From assembly GCA_965229935.1 (NCBI GenBank), contig CBDDKB010000002.1, positions 2,852,001 through 2,916,000 on the forward strand: a stretch of 64,000 nucleotides of DNA. Direction: 5' to 3'. The first letter of the stretch is position 1. Each line of letters starts with the position of its first letter. This document shows, piece after piece, positions 63,180 to 64,000 of this stretch. Source of the stretch: SPJN01 sp965229935. Its GTDB lineage: Bacteria > Pseudomonadota > Alphaproteobacteria > SPJN01. The translations under genes were made by a program, and so were the position numbers. The notes beneath the pieces are model-generated. The model had not been told where the DNA came from, ran no database searches, and saw only the letters and a list, made by a program, of their open reading frames with translations.

Positions 63180-63217
63180 GATAACAAACAGGCCCCCTAA
63201 AGGGGGCCTGTGTTATC
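63180..63217. terminator. Very strong hairpin flanked by GATAAC/GTTATC
   Basis: ACAGGCCCCC (63188-63197), a TAAA loop and GGGGGCCTGT (63202-63211) form a perfect 10-bp stem extended by GATAAC (63180) and GTTATC (63212). On the minus strand it follows the ATPase gene end by 115 bases, so it may terminate it, but there is no T run. Confidence 0.6.
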
Positions 63218-63237
63218 TACTTCGCACATTCGGTCTT

Positions 63238-63311
63238 GATAACCGCCTTGTTATCGCAGATTTCTGTAGGTTTTACATGATAATGCGGTGCGTGGTAACT
63301 AACGTGTTATC
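63238..63311. repeat. GATAAC/GTTATC repeat cluster
   Basis: GATAAC 63238-63243, GTTATC 63250-63255 and GTTATC 63306-63311, with further copies in the hairpin at 63180 and 63212. The first two form an inverted repeat with 6-bp spacer. Iteron-like or operator repeats near a replication-type ATPase are plausible. Confidence 0.4.
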
Positions 63312-63331
63312 AAATGGGGATATCGACTTTG

Positions 63332-64000
63332 TTATTCACCCTCGTCATTTTGGGCCCAGACCTTGTCCCTATCATAATCCAGTCCGCCCTTCTCTTTCAG
63401 GCGTTTTAATTGTGCGTGGCAATTCTTTTTCTTGTCCTCGCCAAATTCTCCAAGGAATGCATCTGTTAGCTCTTGTCGTTCCATTTCTCCATTGTGACTA
63501 TCTAACTGAAACATGATGAAATCGGGTTGCCGGAACCGAAAACGGTCGCCACATGGAACTGCAACGGGGACTTCGTGCGTGACACCATGCCTTTCAATGG
63601 TGGTGGTTTTTAGCTCAAATTTGAAGATCATTCCGTCTTCAAAATCTTTTTGCTTTTTGGTTTTTAAAGTGAGGAGATTGCTCCCCTTCGTCTTTGAAAG
63701 AATGCCTATCATGTCGGCATTAGCATGTTTTGCTGAGGAGCCGCGCAGGCCTTTGTTGGTGTCTTTCCCAACATGGTCAATCAGCAGGACCAACGCGCCA
63801 GTTGTTTGAGCTAAGCCATTTGCGTTTTGCATATACTGCGCAACATCTTTTACGGAGTTTTCGTCGGTTCCGATGGTTGCCTTGCTAAGCGTATCAATAA
63901 TAATAAGCGAAATAGGAAAGTCTAGCTCGCCCATCTCGTCGCAGAACGCTTGCAAAGTGGCGGGAGCACTTAAGTCGGGTGTTGTTTTTAGGACGCGTAG
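63332..64000 (-). CDS. RepA-like AAA-family ATPase, N-terminal part outside window
   Basis: The frame is open to the window edge (222 codons visible; I read on past the TTG at 63955 and found no stop), so the N-terminus and Walker A are missing. The visible part has Walker B IIIDTLSKATIG, then ALVLLIDHVGKD, the conserved GLRGSSAKHANADMIG, and a C-terminal winged-helix-like region (ELTDAFLGEFGEDKKKNCHAQLKRLKEKGG). This is the RecA-like AAA_25/RepA type found in plasmid, phage-satellite and integrative-element replication. It supports the mobile origin of the right-hand region. Confidence 0.75.
   Translation of the reverse strand, partial: LRVLKTTPDLSAPATLQAFCDEMGELDFPISLIIIDTLSKATIGTDENSVKDVAQYMQNANGLAQTTGALVLLIDHVGKDTNKGLRGSSAKHANADMIGILSKTKGSNLLTLKTKKQKDFEDGMIFKFELKTTTIERHGVTHEVPVAVPCGDRFRFRQPDFIMFQLDSHNGEMERQELTDAFLGEFGEDKKKNCHAQLKRLKEKGGLDYDRDKVWAQNDEGE

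Larger units (their letters stand above)
62811..63331. other. Intergenic region with repeats, possible replication or control region
   Basis: 520 bases with no supported gene. It has the hairpin at 63180-63217 and GTTATC/GATAAC copies at 63180, 63212, 63238, 63250 and 63306, listed separately. Confidence 0.5.

Noticed and set aside
1..64000. CRISPR array, rRNA genes, riboswitches, complete insertion sequences
   Set aside because: Reading both strands, I saw no regularly spaced repeats, no rRNA segments, no known riboswitch cores and only the IS3 tail at 61213.

Overview
The window is a stretch of an alphaproteobacterial chromosome. The evidence is gene order: mdh-sucC-sucD-sucA-sucB-lpdA in one run, a five-gene F1-only ATP synthase operon (atpHAGDC) with no F0 genes beside it, and the cluster rplU-rpmA-GNAT-obgE-proB-proA-nadD-rsfS-rlmH-gpmI-envC-ctpA-deacetylase-rppH. 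Backbone base composition is moderately GC-rich. I cannot name the genus from the sequence alone.

Layout. 1-10.1 kb: an accessory catabolic region with an edge-truncated dipeptide epimerase, three short-chain dehydrogenases, a DUF1214 protein, a sulfotransferase, a SnoaL-like protein, a hotdog thioesterase and two overlapping acyl-CoA ligases. It looks like uptake, activation and oxidation of an unidentified lipid-like acid. 10.2-13.3 kb: a secreted, aspartate-rich repeat protein divergent from a TPR/beta-barrel outer-membrane protein. 13.4-19.2 kb: methylmalonate-semialdehyde dehydrogenase with a divergent LysR regulator, an aquaporin, an FkbM methyltransferase and two secreted proteins of unknown function. 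19.3-30.6 kb: zapE, mdh, a TetR regulator and the TCA block sucCDAB-lpdA. 30.7-36.2 kb: an ICMT-like membrane protein, xerC, a DUF484 protein, a small transaldolase, priA and a VOC protein. 36.5-42.5 kb: atpHAGDC and a ferritin-like di-iron protein. 42.5-55.2 kb: the long minus-strand housekeeping cluster listed above, with a near-perfect parS-like palindrome at 48690-48705.

At 55557-55646 lies a tRNA-Ser(CGA). Everything to its right (55.65-64 kb) is visibly more AT-rich and has accessory content: a three-gene operon (HIT-family protein, four-helix membrane protein, and an 807-residue fusion of PEP-synthase-like ATP-grasp modules with a MazG-like pyrophosphohydrolase), a DUF3800 protein, an IS3-type transposase remnant, a membrane protein of unknown function, a small unknown protein, a cluster of GTTATC/GATAAC repeats, and the 3' part of a RepA-like AAA ATPase that runs off the window. 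I read this as the start of a genomic island or integrative element at the tRNA. The three-gene HIT/membrane/ATP-grasp-MazG operon is the best candidate for an undescribed system: nucleotide-handling enzymes are coupled to a membrane protein, as in nucleotide-signalling or defence systems. That function is inference only.
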